Of a stretch of 11,361 bases of DNA, positions 9,558-11,361 are shown one piece after another. This DNA comes from CAYHPY01 sp964358485 (lineage in GTDB: Bacteria > Elusimicrobiota > Elusimicrobia > UBA1565 > UBA9628): positions 1 through 11,361 of the forward strand of contig CAYHPY010000113.1 in NCBI GenBank assembly GCA_964358485.1, given 5' to 3'. Below the pieces are notes generated by a model that worked only from the letters and a program-made list of their open reading frames with translations, was not told the origin of the DNA and did no database searches. The position numbers and the translations under genes were made by a program. How positions within the stretch are numbered: the first letter of the stretch is position 1; each line of letters starts with the position of its first letter.

Positions 9558-10898
9558 TTGAAAAACGACTCCGCCGTCTTTCGCCGTCATCGCGAGGCCC
9601 TGGCTCGCCGGCTCTCGGATGGGCTCATCGTCCTTTCGGGAGCCGTTCCGGTCCCTCGAAATTTCGACGTCGAGTACCCCTTCCGCCAAGGATCGCACTT
9701 CCTTTACCTCTCGGGAGTCCAGGATGCCGGCTGCCATCTGATGATCGATCCCCGTCGGGGGGAGGAAATCCTGTTCATCCCCCGGATCGACAACAACCAC
9801 CGGGTCTGGCTCGGGCATGTTCCGGACGCGGCCGAATCCAAGCGCCTCTACGGATTCGACCGGGTCCTTTACGCCGACGAGGCGCCCGCGGCCCTGCGCC
9901 GCGCCCGGAAAGGCTACAAGCGCCTGTACGCCGATTCCGCGGCGACCTCCAGATTCCGCTCGGAACTCTCCGGCTTAGCGCCCCGGCGGGCCCGCCTCCA
10001 AGATTGCCTCGAGGATTTGAGGGCCGTCAAATCCCCCGGGGAGTTGGCGCTGATGAAGCGCGCCGGAGAGGTCTCCAGCCGCGCGCACCGAGAGGTCATG
10101 AAAAAGACCCGGCCCGGCATGAGGGAATACGAGGTTCAGGCCGTTTTCGAAGCCGCTTGCCTGCGCGAGGGACTTCGGCTTCTGGCCTATCCCTCCATCG
10201 TCGCCGCCGGGCCAAACGCCGCCGTGCTCCACTACCACCGAAACGACGCCCTCCTCGGCAAGGACGACCTGCTTTTGCTCGACGCCGGGGGGGAAGAACG
10301 CGGCTACGCCGCCGACATCACCCGGACCTTTCCCGCCTCGGGCAAATTCAACCGCCGCCAACGGGACGTCTACCAGATCGTTCTGGAAACCCAGAAGGCC
10401 TGCATCGAGCGGGCCCGCCCCGGGATCATTTCCGCGGAACTGCACGTATTTTCGATGGAGAAAATCGCCGAGGGGCTCAAATCGATCGGCCTTCTGAAGG
10501 GGGACTCCTCCGGGCTGGTGGAATCGGGGGCGGTCCGGATGTTCTATCCCCACGGTCTGACCCACATGCTCGGGCTCGACGTCCACGACGTCACGGGAGG
10601 CCTGCGCCGGGTCATCCCCAATCCCATGAAGGTTCACGTGCGCTTCGTCGCCCGCCTGGAGCCGGGATTCGTGATCACGATGGAGCCGGGCATCTATTTC
10701 ATCCCGGCGCTGATCAACGATCCCGCCAACCGCCGACGCTTCCGCAACTCGGTGAATTTCTCGAGGGTCGAGAAATTCCTGGATTTCGGCGGGGTCCGCA
10801 TCGAAGACGACATCGTCATCCGCCCGCAGGGGACGCCGGAAAATCTCACCTCGGCCCCGAAGGAAATCGCGGACGTCGAAGAAGCCTGCGGCCGCTGA
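9558..10898 (+). CDS. pepP: Xaa-Pro aminopeptidase (M24B, PepP type)
   Basis: This is a 446-residue cytoplasmic metallopeptidase that removes the N-terminal residue from peptides with proline in second position. The N-terminal aminopeptidase-P domain (about 5-130) carries the family hallmark DVEYPFRQGSHFLYLSG. The pita-bread M24 domain covers about 165-420 and has the full dinuclear metal site: D242 (LLDAGGE), D253 (YAADITR), H336 (HGLTHMLG), E376 (TMEPGIYF) and E416 (VRIEDD). The conserved H332 and H343 flank the ligand H336. Length matches E. coli PepP (441). The start is TTG; an ATG at 9548 is out of frame and lies within the -10 box. No Shine-Dalgarno sequence is present, which fits the promoter placement. 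It is monocistronic here: the next gene converges 9 nt beyond its stop, leaving no room for a conventional terminator between them. Confidence 0.95.
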   Translation: MKNDSAVFRRHREALARRLSDGLIVLSGAVPVPRNFDVEYPFRQGSHFLYLSGVQDAGCHLMIDPRRGEEILFIPRIDNNHRVWLGHVPDAAESKRLYGFDRVLYADEAPAALRRARKGYKRLYADSAATSRFRSELSGLAPRRARLQDCLEDLRAVKSPGELALMKRAGEVSSRAHREVMKKTRPGMREYEVQAVFEAACLREGLRLLAYPSIVAAGPNAAVLHYHRNDALLGKDDLLLLDAGGEERGYAADITRTFPASGKFNRRQRDVYQIVLETQKACIERARPGIISAELHVFSMEKIAEGLKSIGLLKGDSSGLVESGAVRMFYPHGLTHMLGLDVHDVTGGLRRVIPNPMKVHVRFVARLEPGFVITMEPGIYFIPALINDPANRRRFRNSVNFSRVEKFLDFGGVRIEDDIVIRPQGTPENLTSAPKEIADVEEACGR

Positions 10899-10907
10899 CT
10901 CCCCGCC

Positions 10908-11361
10908 CTACTTGGGAACCATCACAAAATCCCGGCTGACCGGGCCGGAGGCTTTCCCGATCCACGGCCGGTTTCGGGGGACGGAATTGACCAGGGCCAA
11001 TCGGCCGTCTTCGGCCACTTCCTTGAAGGGCGGATGGATGTCGTCGAGGTATTTAGGCTTGTAGTCCGGGTGTTCCACCTGGAGGGTATAACCTCCCTGC
11101 GGCAATCCGTCCAGGGCGATCTGGAAGCGCCCCTCATCTCCGGTCAGGGTCTCGCCCTTTTTAGCCCCCGACTCGTCCAGGAAGGTGAGCTTGGCGTCAT
11201 AGACCGGGGCGAGGTTGACGAGGTTGTAGACCTTTCCTTTGAAAGTCCAACGCTCGACGGCCTTGGGCGCGGCCGGGGCCGGCGGGGCCGGAGGAGCCTT
11301 GACCGGCGCAGCCGGAGGCGGGGGCGGCGGTTCCGGTTTTTGGGCGACCGGGGGGGGCGGG
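10908..11361 (-). CDS. Pro-rich protein with carboxypeptidase-regulatory-like domain (5' end outside window)
   Basis: An open frame enters from the right edge and ends at TAG (10908-10910), giving the last 150 or so codons. No start codon of the real gene is visible; a TTG at 11105 is an internal Leu. The visible N-terminal part is a Pro/Ala-rich linker (PEPPPPPPAAPVKAPPAPP type) of about 33 residues. It is followed by a domain starting WTFKGKVYNLV, with LTGDEGRFQIAL and YTLQVEHPDY. This is the pattern of a CarboxypepD_reg-like/Ig-like beta-sandwich (G.V....G.P...A.V......G....T..DG.F....L..G.Y.L.V...GY). Such domains occur in periplasmic and surface proteins and in TonB-related proteins. Localisation and function are not known here. 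A run of eight G (11350-11357; C8 on the coding strand) lies in the Pro linker near the edge. The gene converges on pepP. Confidence 0.75.
   Translation of the reverse strand, partial: PPPPVAQKPEPPPPPPAAPVKAPPAPPAPAAPKAVERWTFKGKVYNLVNLAPVYDAKLTFLDESGAKKGETLTGDEGRFQIALDGLPQGGYTLQVEHPDYKPKYLDDIHPPFKEVAEDGRLALVNSVPRNRPWIGKASGPVSRDFVMVPK

Noticed and set aside
10899..10907. A terminator between pepP and the convergent gene.
   Set aside because: The gap is 9 nt and holds no hairpin.
9548..10939. A 463-codon frame starting at the ATG inside the TATAAT box and running through pepP.
   Set aside because: The frame shifted by +1 from pepP has an Arg/Pro-rich product. The pepP frame carries every metal ligand of the M24 family.

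Overview
The window is GC-rich DNA from a diderm (Gram-negative-type) bacterium. The evidence for an outer membrane is a PorV-type outer-membrane beta-barrel and an exported protease ending in a type IX secretion (T9SS)-like sorting domain. The combination of PorV-family proteins outside typical Bacteroidota, high GC, TTG starts, -10 boxes placed directly against start codons, and Ala/Pro-rich exported proteins makes me think of Elusimicrobiota or a neighbouring uncultured phylum. That placement is an impression, not a demonstration. There is no sign of phage, insertion sequences, CRISPR or plasmid functions, and coding density is very high.

Layout: (1) 1-54, the 3' part of tRNA-Arg(TCG), cut by the window edge. 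(2) 108-5726, + strand, a tightly packed three-gene operon: an exported HEAT-repeat protein, a 1085-residue secreted thermolysin-type metalloprotease with propeptide, CUB-like, PPC-like and C-terminal sorting domains, and a PorV/UPF0164-type outer-membrane protein. The junctions are a 4-bp ATGA overlap and a 1-nt gap. (3) 9433-5723, - strand, a two-gene unit: an unusual MscS-family channel with two complete pore modules in one chain, then typA/bipA, starting with TTG two codons after the channel's stop codon and in the same frame. The PorV gene and typA converge and share a CTAG palindrome, each reading its own TAG stop from it. (4) 9434-9557, a 124-bp divergent intergenic region rich in inverted repeats, with a -10 box facing each way. 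(5) 9558-10898, + strand, an Xaa-Pro aminopeptidase (PepP type, M24B), TTG start. (6) 10908-11361, - strand, the C-terminal part of a Pro-rich protein with a carboxypeptidase-regulatory-like beta-sandwich, running off the window.

How they work together: the 108-5726 operon reads as a secretion cassette. The protease is exported by Sec, carries a C-terminal domain of the kind recognised by T9SS, and is followed at once by a PorV homologue; in Bacteroidota, PorV is the outer-membrane shuttle that collects T9SS substrates. The HEAT protein could be a periplasmic scaffold for the same cargo. TypA, the channel and PepP look like housekeeping or stress functions. The most notable observations are the protease/PorV cassette, the covalently duplicated MscS channel, and -10 boxes 7-8 nt from start codons at all three promoter-proximal genes, which suggests leaderless transcripts.
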